From Toxoplasma gondii ME49 (lineage: Eukaryota; Apicomplexa; Conoidasida; Eucoccidiorida; Sarcocystidae): 30,386 nt of DNA. The notes under the pieces were generated by a model that was not told the origin of the DNA, searched no databases, and saw nothing but the letters and a program-made list of their open reading frames with translations. The stretch covers positions 2,502,486-2,532,871 of the forward strand of contig NC_031470.1 in assembly GCF_000006565.2 (NCBI RefSeq), in the 5' to 3' direction. Position 1 is the first letter of the stretch. Each line of letters starts with the position of its first letter. Both the position numbers and the translations under genes were made by a program. Of the stretch, positions 11,562 to 22,366 are shown one piece after another.

Positions 11562-12645
11562 TCGCTTCACGTTGTGGGACGGTTCCAGGAAAGAAAAGTA
11601 CGACCGCGACAGCATGGCGACTTGGGGCAGGCGTGGGGAACCGTGTGGCAGGAGTGACTGCGAGGCGTCAAGGAGGTATCGGCTCCACCACTGTCGTTGT
11701 GAGGAAAGATAAGGTTGAGGTGCGCTATCGTGTCACTGGTTGAGTAGGCAATGAAGCGACTTGAGTGGTCAGAGTGTGTGAGCGCCTTTTCGGCGGAAGA
11801 CTACGTGAGAAGTGCGAGACGATGTTGACTATTCTCTGGGACATGTTAGTGGCACGTGCGTGAAGGTTCAGGAGGTACGCAGAGGCTCTTGTTTGGGGCG
11901 GAAGACATTCGCCGAAACCACATGCAGATGCAGTGCTGGACGTTTCGTCCCGGAACAGCAGGCGTTGATAGGCACCCAGGCTAGGTCCGTGCCGATCATG
12001 CATTGATTTCTACTTTTGTCGGCGAACGGAACACACGCAGGCACGTTCGGTGCTGCGGCGCTGAACCGGAGGCGTTGGCGACACACCCCTTTACATCATG
12101 GTCAACTGCATCTGCTCGCTAGGTTTCGTCTGTGTGTTGTCGTTCGAGATATCGTATTCAGCGTAACAAATGAGTCGCCTGCCGGTCGTCGCTGTAGTAC
12201 ATGGTGACGGAACGGTGCGTCGCAGCCCCAGATGATATGTGACTCGCGTCGACGGCTGCAGCGCACCAGGCAGAATCGTCGCACCACAGCATTTGTGTCC
12301 GTCGTGGGTGTCCCCACCTAAGTGTCGTCTGCTTTCTGCCGAAGCGTGTGTTGGCGGTTACTGAGGTCCACGAGAGACACGACGCCCAGCGATCGCGTTG
12401 CCTGGCGTTGCCACTAGTCCACTGAATGGCTCGAGACGCGAATGTGTTCCACGGCATTTCTCCCGCGTGTACATTTGGAGCGTTTCCTTCGTGTAGGCAC
12501 CAACTCTGGCGAAATCGTTTCCCACCCGTATGGGACGACCAATGTGGAGAGTCGACTTCCAGAGACGTACGAGCATCGGAGGAGTCTCATGAATGTGTCC
12601 TGTGATTGACCTCCTTGGGGCCTGGCGGCCACTGCATGCGCTCCT
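11562..12645. other. spacer between block C copies
   Basis: About 1.1 kb of mostly unshared sequence. At 12614-12640 the GGGGCCTGGC stretch resembles 10620-10645, so the left flank of block C copy 2 corresponds to the left flank of the whole tandem pair at 10680. No supported gene. Confidence 0.55.
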
Positions 12646-13247
12646 CACGGCCCATTCATCGGGCATCGACGTCCAAGGCAGTGCGTAGGGTAGGGCGTTG
12701 GCTACTCGACGAGGTCGCAGGTGATTTGTTTCGACGCACAGGCGGTAGGCACTGGCTGGAAGGCATGACTCACCGGAAATCAATGTGATGGAGGCGGGAT
12801 GGAGAGCCACAAGACGGTCGCAAGGCGTGCGACAGGGACAAAACAGTAGAAGGAAGCGGGCCGAGGGTAGTTTCACCGGGAGACCTGAAGATGAGTTATA
12901 CGCGTTTGTGTGTTGTGAGACGAGATTTGGATTGTTGGTTGAGCAGCATCAGAGCGACGCACGGCCGCAGCGTGCGTAACGGAAACGTTGATGAGGCGCG
13001 CAGCTCGCAGAGATGCTGGCGGATCAAGCGGGCGTTGGTATTGCCGCCGTGTGATGGTGGAGCTTGGAAGCGGCAGAAGGCCATGTCGAAATTCGACGCT
13101 CACACAATAACGTGACGTCTTGCAGGAAAGCGTCGTGCCCTTTGTTGCAGTAGATTTCGGATTGACTAGTCTCGATGCTCACGGGAGAGGGCTTTGGGTT
13201 GAGCGCGCGTGGCGACATACTCTATTGTTAGTGATGTCCGTTCTGAA
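12646..13247. repeat. duplicated block C, copy 2
   Basis: 602-bp direct copy of 10960-11561, with only substitutions noticed. It carries one 314-bp unit where the first locus has two. The CACAGGCGGTAGGC box is at 12737-12750. Confidence 0.92.
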
Positions 13248-15734
13248 CGGCGGCTGCTTTTACGGGACGACTACGGTTGGGAGATGAGACGGCGCGGGTT
13301 GGTGCGGGCACGCCAGGTGTGTCGTCCATGTGTCCTGGTGTTGGTATCCTGGAAGGGTGGCGGCTACTCGAACCGCGAAGTACTGGGGTCATGCGCAGCG
13401 CATCCGTCACAGGTCGTGTGAGACGTTCCGCCATTGTGTGCCTTTACGGAGCCCTGTTGTTGCTCCTCTGCATTTTCGAACAGGCGGGAGGCAGCGGTCG
13501 AATCACGTGACACCTGAGCGGTAGTCAGTGTAGTAACTGCGGAGTTGGTAAGCTTGGGGCGTCCAGGGGTCGCATGGAGTGCGCGGCATGGGCAGGACCA
13601 CATGCCGTATGTTACCATGGCTAGCGCCAGCAGCAGCTGCGTTGTCGACGTTTCATGTTTTGGGGATGCCGTTCGGATCGCAGCGTGAGTTGCCGCGTAA
13701 GAGTCAAAAGGAGTCTCGGTACAGGCGATGGAACTGTTGCCAATGTGGAATGCTTCTCGCATACTCCCTCACGTGGCATCTGGCCTTCCCTGTGGCCAGT
13801 CAGCCACGACGGGGCGTACATCGAGGTGACAGTGTAGCTGGACGTTTGCCTCCCAGAACCAAAAATTGTGAAGCATGCGCCGTTGCCTTGATTGACAGCT
13901 GCTTGAGGATACGCCAGGCCCGTGACAGTCGATCAGCAGCTCCCATCTGTGGGATTACGTGCTGCATGCGCACGCCTGAAAACACGCTTCAATGATGACC
14001 ATTGGTGGTGTGAGTGGCGCTACGTCTGCGTTGGGGTCTAGGAACAATCCGTAAGATCCGGCTGCCCGGGTGACAAGCATGTGTCGGTGTGTTCCTTTCT
14101 GTGGATGTGGTTAAGCTGGGTGATGGAGAGAAAGCTCCGGAAGTCGGGCATCAATAGTCGACTGGCGGGCGGCCTTGCCATCACATGCTTGCTATCTTAC
14201 TTGTTGGGACGTTTTCAGCAAAAAGACTGTCTGCAGCCGCGAAGCCAGGGAGTGCTGCAATCGGTTTCAAACCAGTACAGCCTTGTCACTACGGTGGTCC
14301 CATCCTTTGGCAACAACGAGCGGTACGGAGCGTCGAGTTACCGAACGGGAGTCATGACCGGCAGAACATTAACTTATCAAGCTGGACATTGGGGTCGAGT
14401 TCAGCCACCGTGGTAGGTAGTCCGTAAACCCAGTAGGGCAACAGTGCATAGGTTCTCGTGTATGGCAGTGCACGGCATACGTGAATTCAGATGTGTGCTT
14501 TTTAGGGAAGGCTTGACTCTTACAAAACATGCAACGGCACATACGTCTAAACAGTAGGTTGTGTCAGCGGGTTTGGCTTCTTGGTTGGGTTTCGTCGCCA
14601 CCTTTTCCACATGAAGCCGTGCGGGTCTAGCTTCTTTTCCGCCGCAACGGAGTCGCACGATGGTGCATTGCAGCCCTGTCTGAGATGAAGACTTACAGGA
14701 ACGTGTTTGGACGCAGTGCGCTTTTCCGTGTGTCGTTGATTGTCCGAGTATGCTTCCGGTCGTGGCAGCACAAACCTTCAGTCGGGTCCTTGTGGCTGTT
14801 CCGCGCAGCCGACAGGAAGTTTCGTCTGGCCTTGTCACCAATCCACTGACAGTCTCGCCATGTGGTCTCCTCCAACGGCGAAAACTCGAAGGGGCTGCAG
14901 GTATGGCTGCAGAGACGTTGTCGAAAATTCATGGGCGTAGGCTTCGAGAGGATGCATGAGTGCACGTATACTGGTGGAAAGTGGAAGGCACTTGATGTGC
15001 GTCTGCACTCTTTCCTATGGCCGTGCTGCTTGGAGTTCTCAGCACCATGAAGGCACGAAACTCTGGCAGCACCAGACGCTGGGAATGTGAGGAGCGTGCA
15101 GCCATCAAAGTCCCTGGTTGGAGTTCTCGACTGTTTCCAGCAACTGACGAAACGGTTTCTTCGCTTTTACTCAAAGGCGGTAGGTAACAGCTGGCGGACA
15201 TGTCAGTGTGATTGGTCAATGTGCTTGGGGGGGGCTGGAAATGGAAAGGATGTGACCGTCCTGTAGGTATGCTACAAGCACGGTGCCACATGCACTACTT
15301 GGTTCGTGAACATGAAGGACGTGTGAGTGGCAGTGGTTCTCCAGTTTGAGTACGATCGATCGTTTCACGCATTACCCAGAAGCCGTACAAAATACGGGTT
15401 GATGATACAGGTTTGGGATGCGGAAAAGCAACACCAGTAGCTGTCTTTGGCTGTTCCTTGGGGGGGACTGCATCCGCCCACGCACACCGAAGCACGGTCG
15501 CATTCCGTGACACCGTCCTCCCTACGAAAATGTTACAATGTGGACCGTGACGAGCTGTCAATCTAACGCACAGGAGGCGAGCGCGGTGTGCCAAAGATTC
15601 GGTGCCGACCTTGTGTATCCGACGGCTGCAAATCACTATTTTGTGAATCAGGGCTTCGTTGAATTGGTGATACATGCTGTTGTCTCCACATGCGTTGTGG
15701 CCAACTGGGTCAGGGACGGTCTGCGGGACAAATC
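13248..15734. other. spacer without a supported gene
   Basis: About 2.5 kb with no close second copy in the window. Two degenerate boxes lie 1693 bp apart: CAGGCGGGAGGC at 13481-13492 and AAAGGCGGTAGGT at 15173-15185. The first is followed by CACGTGACAC, as in the 1.9-kb satellite. The stretch also has an 8-G run near 15227. Open frames up to 154 codons on either strand look like no family I know. Confidence 0.5.
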
Positions 15735-16073
15735 GACTGGTCGAGTCTCCCAGTGGCATCCTTTTTTGATATGACCTTTTTTGATCTATGACATTTCCTC
15801 TGCGCCCTTACCAGGAAGCGAAAGTAGGCTTGGAGCGGCAGTGAGACGGGAGACGGATAATGTCCACTTGCTGTCTCACCTGATGAGTGACGTGAGACAG
15901 AGAAGTGTCCGATCGTGTCGTTATTTGTGTGGTGGCCCACAGCGCAGTGTCGTGGCGCCAAGTGTGTAGCTACTGATACTGTTTCTGATGTAGAAGGGTG
16001 TGTACAGGTCAACGGTGGAAGGATCTGTGGGCGGCAGCGGACAGCGGTCCTAAGACTCACTCCCAGCGCAGCA
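15735..16073. repeat. diverged duplicated block D, copy 1
   Basis: Alignable with 19130-19468 at a starting offset of 3395 bp, at roughly 80% identity by eye with several indels. Shared anchors are GACTGGTCGA, TGCGCCCTTACCAG, TCACCTGATGAGTG and GTGAGACAGA. This copy has an extra ~20 bp formed by a short tandem duplication of TTTTTTGAT-TATGAC (15762-15792). Confidence 0.8.
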
Positions 16074-16170
16074 GCATTTAAAGTGTTGCAACACCACGAG
16101 GCGCTCACAAGACATGTCTCAGAGTGGGACTGACGTCGAACCCAGCAGCATAGTATAATGCTCAACTGGA

Positions 16171-17128
16171 TTCTGTGCATCATATATGATATTCAGTGCA
16201 TGCATGTAGCCACCAGCTCTTTCTGTGCTCTCAAATGGCCGTTAATATGATCTCCGAAACCTAGCGTGTACTTCGCACGCAATCGGTGAACAGCTGGGGT
16301 ACGCCGCGCAGTCGCCTCGATGGAAATACGTCGGCTTTCAACTGTTCGTGTCTTCGGTGAGTTTGAGCGCACGGTACGACCATACATCGCGGTGCTCTCC
16401 CATGCGGGCATGTATATGTGATGGCGAATGATAACGACGTATAAGGGCCACATTTGACGTGCTGGTCTCAGCTGCCAGTTTGACTACAATAGTCAACGTC
16501 TCCGCTGCCCGCTTCATATTTTGGGCGTGGTGTTGGTGAGAGTAGTCTTGTTGCCGTCGAAACAGCCATTTATCAATTCCGACTGGACTGCTGCCGATGC
16601 GCTACATCCGGTGCAAGAGACCTGTGGTATTAGCCTCCGGCGAGAGAACAAATACCCGACTGCGTCTCCAACAAAGATTCCTGTGTGGGTGTCCAGCGAC
16701 ACTCACGTGCGGCACCATATGGTATTGAGGAGATGGTCTATGTTGGCTAAGTGACGGCTGGCGTGTACTCTTGCGCTCGCTGCACTCAGGGTGCAGACGG
16801 AGTGTCGCAGGTATGTTGCTCTGGCTCGAGCCGCTCAAGGTCCCCGTGTTAGCGGTTGCACCAGGTGGCGCAACCACTTAGCACAGGCCGTGTTTGATGG
16901 ACGGAGACACAGCACAGTGGCTGCGGCTGATTCCGTGAGGCAACATCACAATTGGGGTCGCCCACATGCACAGGTGGTAGGCAAGGGTTGCACGATACAA
17001 TGTGTTGTGACCAGTGTGGTGTAGGAAGGAACGAGGCGCTCGAGGCGTCGAGGCATTTGGTGGGTACGCGCCAGGGACTGATCCAAAAGACGATCGGGGT
17101 AGTAGTGGCGGCGGGCATGGTGCTGCGT
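16171..17128. repeat. duplicated block E, copy 1
   Basis: 958-bp block repeated at 17878-18835 at a constant 1707-bp offset without indels. The first ~120 bp differ at many positions; from about 16293 to the end I see only a handful of changes. A third copy of the distal ~600 bp is at 21062-21658. The block includes a GCACAGGTGGTAGGC box (16968-16982) and, near its start, the palindrome TGCATGCA (16197-16204). Confidence 0.94.
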
Positions 17129-17877
17129 CGAGAGGCATGTCTTAGATACGCTTGTGTGTGAGCACCGTCACAGTCAAAATAAATGCCGTGGCACTGGATG
17201 GTATGTGGCGCATGTGGATCGCGTCTCGAATCCTCCCTTGCGGCTCAGTGGTTCTGCTTCGTCTTTACGGAGTGACGCTGGAGGATTTATGCGGTTGAAG
17301 CTGAGGCTGTTTTACGTGAACCCACAAACACCATGGGCTTTCATGACGGCACTGGTATCTGCTCCGGAATGCAGTCATGGTCTGCACAGATTACGACAGA
17401 CGGTAACGATGGTTGGGGCGATATACCGCTTTTGCACTGGTGGAAGAATACGTTGTCAATGCCCAAGGGCCGTTGCACCGGCTGTCCGATGTGTGCTCTG
17501 TCCAGACGATGGCAGTAGGGACGCGGTTGCGTGGTGAAAAGGGATACTCAAGCGGTACTGTCTACTATAAGTGAATGGAACGCAAGAGGTAAGCATGACC
17601 TCCGTCTTTATCGGTGTAACCAGGCAAGGAGGGAAGGGTGGAGCAAGCCGCACTAGCATGTGGCTGCATGCATTGTTCTTGAAACGGTTGAGTGGCAGGA
17701 GGTTGAACGAGAGTCATTGGCGGAAGGGAGTCTTGGGTGAGGTAGCCAGCGTTGTGCAGTATTGTTCACGAGAATACCGTGGTCATCATTCCACAGTTTG
17801 AGCGGGTACGTAGGCTTGGGGCCCTCGCAAAGAACTGCCGCCCGACGAGCAGCACCGTATGCTGCTGAACGTCTGAA
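17129..17877. other. spacer between block E copies
   Basis: About 750 bp with no strong match, except that its first ~12 bp (CGAGAGGCATGT) are shared with the third block E copy at 21645-21656. It contains TGCATGCA at 17665-17672. No supported gene. Confidence 0.55.
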
Positions 17878-18835
17878 TTCTGTGCGTCACATATGATATT
17901 CAGTGCATGCATGTAGCCACCAGCTCTTGCTGCGCTACCAAACGGCAGTTGACATGATCCCCAAAACCTGGTCTGTACTTCGTACACAATCGCTGAACAG
18001 CTGGGGTACGCCGCGCAGTCGCCTCGATGGAAATACGTCGGCTTTCAACTGTTCGTGTCTTCGGTGAGTTTGAGAGCACGGTACGACCATATATCGCGGT
18101 GCTCTCCCAGGCGGGCATGTATATGTGATGGCGAACGATAACGACGTATAAGGGCCACATTTGACGTGCTGGTCTCAGCTGCCAGTTTGACTACAATAGT
18201 CAACGTCTCCGCTGCCCGCTTCATATTTTGGGCGTGGTGTTGGTGAGAGTAGTCTTGTTGCCGTCGAAACAGCCATTTATCAATTCCGACTGGACTGCTG
18301 CCGATGCGCTACATCCGGTGCAAGAGACCTGTGGTATTAGCCTCCGGCGAGAGAACAAATACCCGACTGCGTCTCCAACAAAGATTCCTGTGTGGGTGTC
18401 CAGCGACACTCACGTGCGGCACCATATGGTATTGAGGAGATGGTCTATGTTGGCTAAGTGACGGCTGGCGTGTACTCTTGCGCTCGCTGCACTCAGGGTG
18501 CAGACGGAGTGTCGCAGGTATGTTGCTCTGGCTCGAGCCGCTCAAGGTCCCCGTGTTAGCGGTTGCACCAGGTGGCGCAACCACTTAGCACAGGCCGTGT
18601 TTGATGGACGGAGACACAGCACAGTGGCTGCGGCTGATTCCGTGAGGCAACATCACAATTGGGGTCGCCCACATGCACAGGTGGTAGGCAAGGGTTGCAC
18701 GATACAATGTGTTGTGACCAGTGTGGTGTAGGAAGGAACGAGGCGCTCGAGGCGTCGAGGCATTTGGTGGGTACGCGCCAGGGACTGATCCAAAAGACGA
18801 TCGGGGTAGTAGTGGCGGCGGGCATGGTTCTGCGT
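17878..18835. repeat. duplicated block E, copy 2
   Basis: Direct copy of 16171-17128. Its distal edge is sharp: after CTGCGT (18830-18835) it continues with a different sequence from copies 1 and 3. Confidence 0.94.
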
Positions 18836-19129
18836 TGGTGATTGTGAGCGGCATATGTTCCATTGGCGGGTGTTGGTGAGCCGTCGATTCTAGAGGATCC
18901 ATGTGATGGCCGATGTGGCGTTGCCAAATTTGAGTGTCACGTCTGGCCGTCATAGAGTCCCGTTTGTCTTGTCCTGCTACTGGCAGGTGGCGATAGCGTT
19001 TACCGAAGGGGAGGCGAACGATGGCGGAGGGAATCGCGGAAGCCGACATGTTGCATGAAGCAGTCGTAAAAGTGGTAGCATATGACGTTGTAACCACCAG
19101 CGTCGTGGGTCTCTGGAGCAGGGTATATT
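18836..19129. other. spacer without a supported gene
   Basis: About 290 bp of unshared sequence. The GCGGAAGCCGACATG stretch near 19036 resembles the one near 9392. No gene seen. Confidence 0.5.
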
Positions 19130-19468
19130 GACTGGTCGAACTTCCCCTCCTAGTGGCATCCTTTCCTGATGTGACCTTTTATCTGCGCCCTTACCAGCAA
19201 GAGAACGTAGGCCTGGGGTGGTAGTGAAACGGGCGACGGATACGTTTCACTTGCTGGCTCACCTGATGAGTGGCGTGAGACAGAAGTGTCCGATTGTGTC
19301 GTTGTTTGTGAGGCGGCGCAAATTGCAGTGTCGTGCCGCCATGTGTGTAGCTATTGATACGGTTTCTGATGTAGACGAGCGTATTCAGCTCATCGGTGAT
19401 CGTTCTGTGGGCACGAGGCAACGAGTTTCGTTTTCATTTGGTACAATAATATCTCACCTGTGCAGCAA
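19130..19468. repeat. diverged duplicated block D, copy 2
   Basis: Partner of 15735-16073, about 3.4 kb downstream, which is close to twice the ~1.7-kb spacing of the other pairs. A GACGGTAGGC box lies just past its end (19471-19480). Confidence 0.8.
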
Positions 19469-20085
19469 CTGACGGTAGGCAGGGGGGCATCGTGTCGGTA
19501 CTCAGCTACAATCAGTGCAGTACTCTGGTATGATGCTAGACATTTCAATGTTGGGCAATGGACAAGCCGTTCAGTCCTTGCTAAGTGAAGGCTCACCATA
19601 AGTTGGCGTGCATCCGTCAGTGTATATTCGAGGTGAAGTCGCACGTGTTCGTTCTGCGAAGAGCCAAATTCGTACGGCCTGCGCGACAGAGTACCATGGT
19701 CAGGATTCCTAGCTTTTGCTGAGTCTTCGAATTTTCTGTGGTTCTTAAGATGAGTTGATTCGCTACGAACGCAGATGGTTAATGATGGTTGTTTGCTGCA
19801 GCATTGTTTGAGGTGACCGATCACATTTGACACCTGCAAGTAGCTTGAGTGCTTTGTCCTTCTGGGTGGATTCTCTTCATGTGGCGTTTTCCAAACGTGT
19901 TGCTGCAAGCGAAACCAACATATATCGGTTCTGGTAGATGTCTCCCTTTTGTACAGCATCCAGCGTTGTGTTTTCCCGGGACTATTCCGATGGGCCGACG
20001 GAGAGGCGTGAGTAGAAAAGCGCTTCTGAGAATGGTCTTTCCGAGGATATGAGGGGGTTGCAGAACCGGGCAAATATGATTCCAT
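19390..20085 (-). other. 231-codon open frame, doubtful gene
   Basis: The longest uninterrupted frame on the minus strand, mostly in unshared sequence. The predicted protein is rich in His, Arg, Ser and Thr with scattered Cys. I recognise no domain, no convincing signal peptide and no membrane segment. Its 3' part overlaps the diverged block D, whose other copy (15735-16073) shows no long equivalent frame. For its length it is only mildly surprising in 30 kb of balanced composition. It could be an exon of an unknown gene or a chance frame. Confidence 0.15.
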
Positions 20086-21061
20086 TGATATTCGTCTGCA
20101 GTGGCGAAAGCTGCATCGATTTTTTAGCTTGTTCGTGGAAACGAAAACGCAGTGGGAGCATGGAAGGAGCGCTTTGTGTAGACTAATCCTATGAGGTCAT
20201 ATTGATGAAGGTGCAAGCCAATAACCACTGGTGGAGAATCAAGATGATACCTAGTAATATTGTGATACTACCGGTTACTGTCGTGTCCGCATGACCGTAT
20301 GTGGCAGGCTACCGTGTTCTACTATCCAACTCCAAAATATGGTTGCACGGGGACTGGTGACAAGGGAAACCAAACTGGTCATTTCCGTTGGATAACTGAT
20401 GGTCATCATGAGGGTGGTGACGATTCTAACGCTTTGACGATGACTGAGGCAGAGAACTAGTCAGTGTGCTCCTCCATTTTGTATCAGGGTAGATGAATCT
20501 AGAGGTACTTTGATGGGCGTAGGCGCTGCTGTCGCAAGGCGTCGGTGTATCGAGCAGGGAGAAACGTGGCCCTCTGATGTCTCTTCGAGATTCACGTGTG
20601 ACGAGTTCGCAGCTGGAGCGAGTATGAAGAGAACGGGTCTGGCAAGAATCTCTCACCACACGCGCGCCCATCTAGAGACGCTGGGAGCTGTCCAAGCGCA
20701 CAGCCGCTGCACTGGTTAGGCTGCACACATTTGGTCGACCGAACGTAGGTCTCGCACCTGAAACTGAAAACGGTCCACAGGGGCACGATTTTGGCCTTAA
20801 GAGAAACGTCCTTCTCAGCACAATGCGAAGCCGTCTCGCGGTGAATATAGAATATTCCATTTATTCGATTTTCCTCGGTCTCGTACTCCGGTAGTTCGCA
20901 TCAAGCGTTGCTGCCGAGGTGGCCCGGTCTATAAGATGGAGTGTGCTGACGCCAGGTCAGAGTCACAGTTGAGCAGGAGCTTCCTACTCGCATCGGTAGC
21001 AGATTGCATAACCGGCCGACTGCCTGCTTCACGTTTTGAAGAATGGGAGGCGTGTGCGCCG
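19469..21061. other. spacer with traces of old satellite
   Basis: About 1.6 kb. GCAGCATTGTTTGAGGTGAC (near 19797) matches GCAGCGTTGTTTGAGGTGGC of the 1.9-kb satellite (1261, 3201, 5109). The ~170 bp before 21062 align loosely with the sequence before 16546, so the third block E copy extends leftward in decayed form. Apart from the doubtful minus-strand frame at 19390-20085, nothing gene-like is seen. Confidence 0.5.
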
Positions 21062-21658
21062 CCTTGTTGCCGTCGAAACAGCCATTTATCAATTCCGACT
21101 GGACTGCTGCCGATGCGCTACATCCGGTGCAAGAGACCTGTGGTATTAGCCTCCGGCGAGAGAACAAATACCCGACTGCATCTCCAACAAAGATTCCTGT
21201 GTGGGTGTCCAGCGACACTCACGTGCGGCACCATATGGTATTGAGGAGATGGTCTATGTTGGCTAAGTGACGGCTGGCGTGTACTCTTGCGCTCGCTGCA
21301 CTCAGGGTGCAGACGGAGTGTCGCAGGTATGTTGCTCTGGCTCGAGCCGCTCAAGGTCCCCGTGTTAGCGGTTGCACCAGGTGGCGCAACCACTTAGCAC
21401 AGGCCGTGTTTGATGGACGGAGACACAGCACAGTGGCTGCGGTTGATTCCGTGAGGCAGCATCACAATTGGGGTCGCCCACATGCACAGGTGGTAGGCAA
21501 GGGTTGCACGATACAATGTGTTGTGACCAGTGTGGTGTAGGAAGGAACGAGGCGCTCGAGGCGTCGAGGCATTTGGTGGGTACGCGCCAGGGACTGATCC
21601 AAAAGACGATCGGGGTAGTAGTGGCGGCGGGCATGGTGCTGCGTCGAGAGGCATGTAT
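21062..21658. repeat. duplicated block E, copy 3 (partial)
   Basis: About 597 bp almost identical to 16546-17142 (offset 4516); I see about three substitutions. At its distal end it keeps the CGAGAGGCATGT shared only with copy 1. Its proximal edge is sharp, with older, diverged homology beyond it. Confidence 0.92.
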
Positions 21659-21993
21659 TAGCTACGTGTGTTTTCGGTTCCCGGGTGTGTGACCTCTGTG
21701 TCGAAGAAATATGGGACTGGCAACGGATTCAGACTAATGTGGATTATTTCCAGCTAGTCGACATGGAGGTCCACGTGCCTTGCTCTACAGCCGGCAGGTG
21801 GCGATACGGCGATAGCGGGTTCCAGAGAAAGAGCGTCAACACTGCTTGAGCAAACTGTGCAGAAGAGACACGTGGCACAAAGTTGTCGTGCATTTGGTGG
21901 CGCACGCCCTTATATCCACCGGTGCCAATGCCGCCGGAATATCGTACGGGTTCTGTGGCATCAGCCCTGGTCGAATTTACCAGTGACATTGTC
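21659..21993. other. spacer without a supported gene
   Basis: About 335 bp without a close second copy here. GCAGGTGGCGATA near 21792 recurs at about 18983. No gene seen. Confidence 0.45.
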
Positions 21994-22366
21994 GGGATGG
22001 ACGGTGTTCTGTTTTTGTTTTCTTCTGATTCCTTGTCCGCCTCCATTCCAGAAACGCAACGTAGGAACTGGTTGACATAACGACGAGCGATGGCTAGTGT
22101 ATACGTGGTGACTCACCGGGCGAGCGACGAGGAGAAGAGAGTCAGTGTCTGATTTGTCACTTTTGGAGGGTCGATGTATTGAACTACTGCGTGCCACTGC
22201 GTGTGGTGGCGGTGATGCGATAGGACTCGAGATGATAAGCGACGGTAGGCGGCACATAGAAACTCGGACGAAAGGCGACCACGTCGTTTCTATTCGCTTC
22301 GGAATGACGGTGGGGCTGTGTCAGCTGGAGGCAGTACGGGAGGGAGGGAGGATTAATGTGGAAGTA
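21994..22366. repeat. duplicated block F, copy 1
   Basis: Matches 23685-24057 at a constant 1691-bp offset with only a few substitutions. It contains the second-type box CCAGAAACGCAACGTAGG (22050) and a GACGGTAGGC box (22241-22250). Confidence 0.92.

Noticed and set aside
14505..14515. Possible interstitial telomeric repeat (single TTTAGGG-like stretch)
   Set aside because: One isolated heptamer in 29 kb is expected by chance; no tandem units.
16602..16877. 91-codon minus-strand frame present three times (also 18309-18584 and 21118-21393)
   Set aside because: It lies in the near-identical part of block E, where opposing frames are also open. No recognisable domain; explained by DNA duplication.
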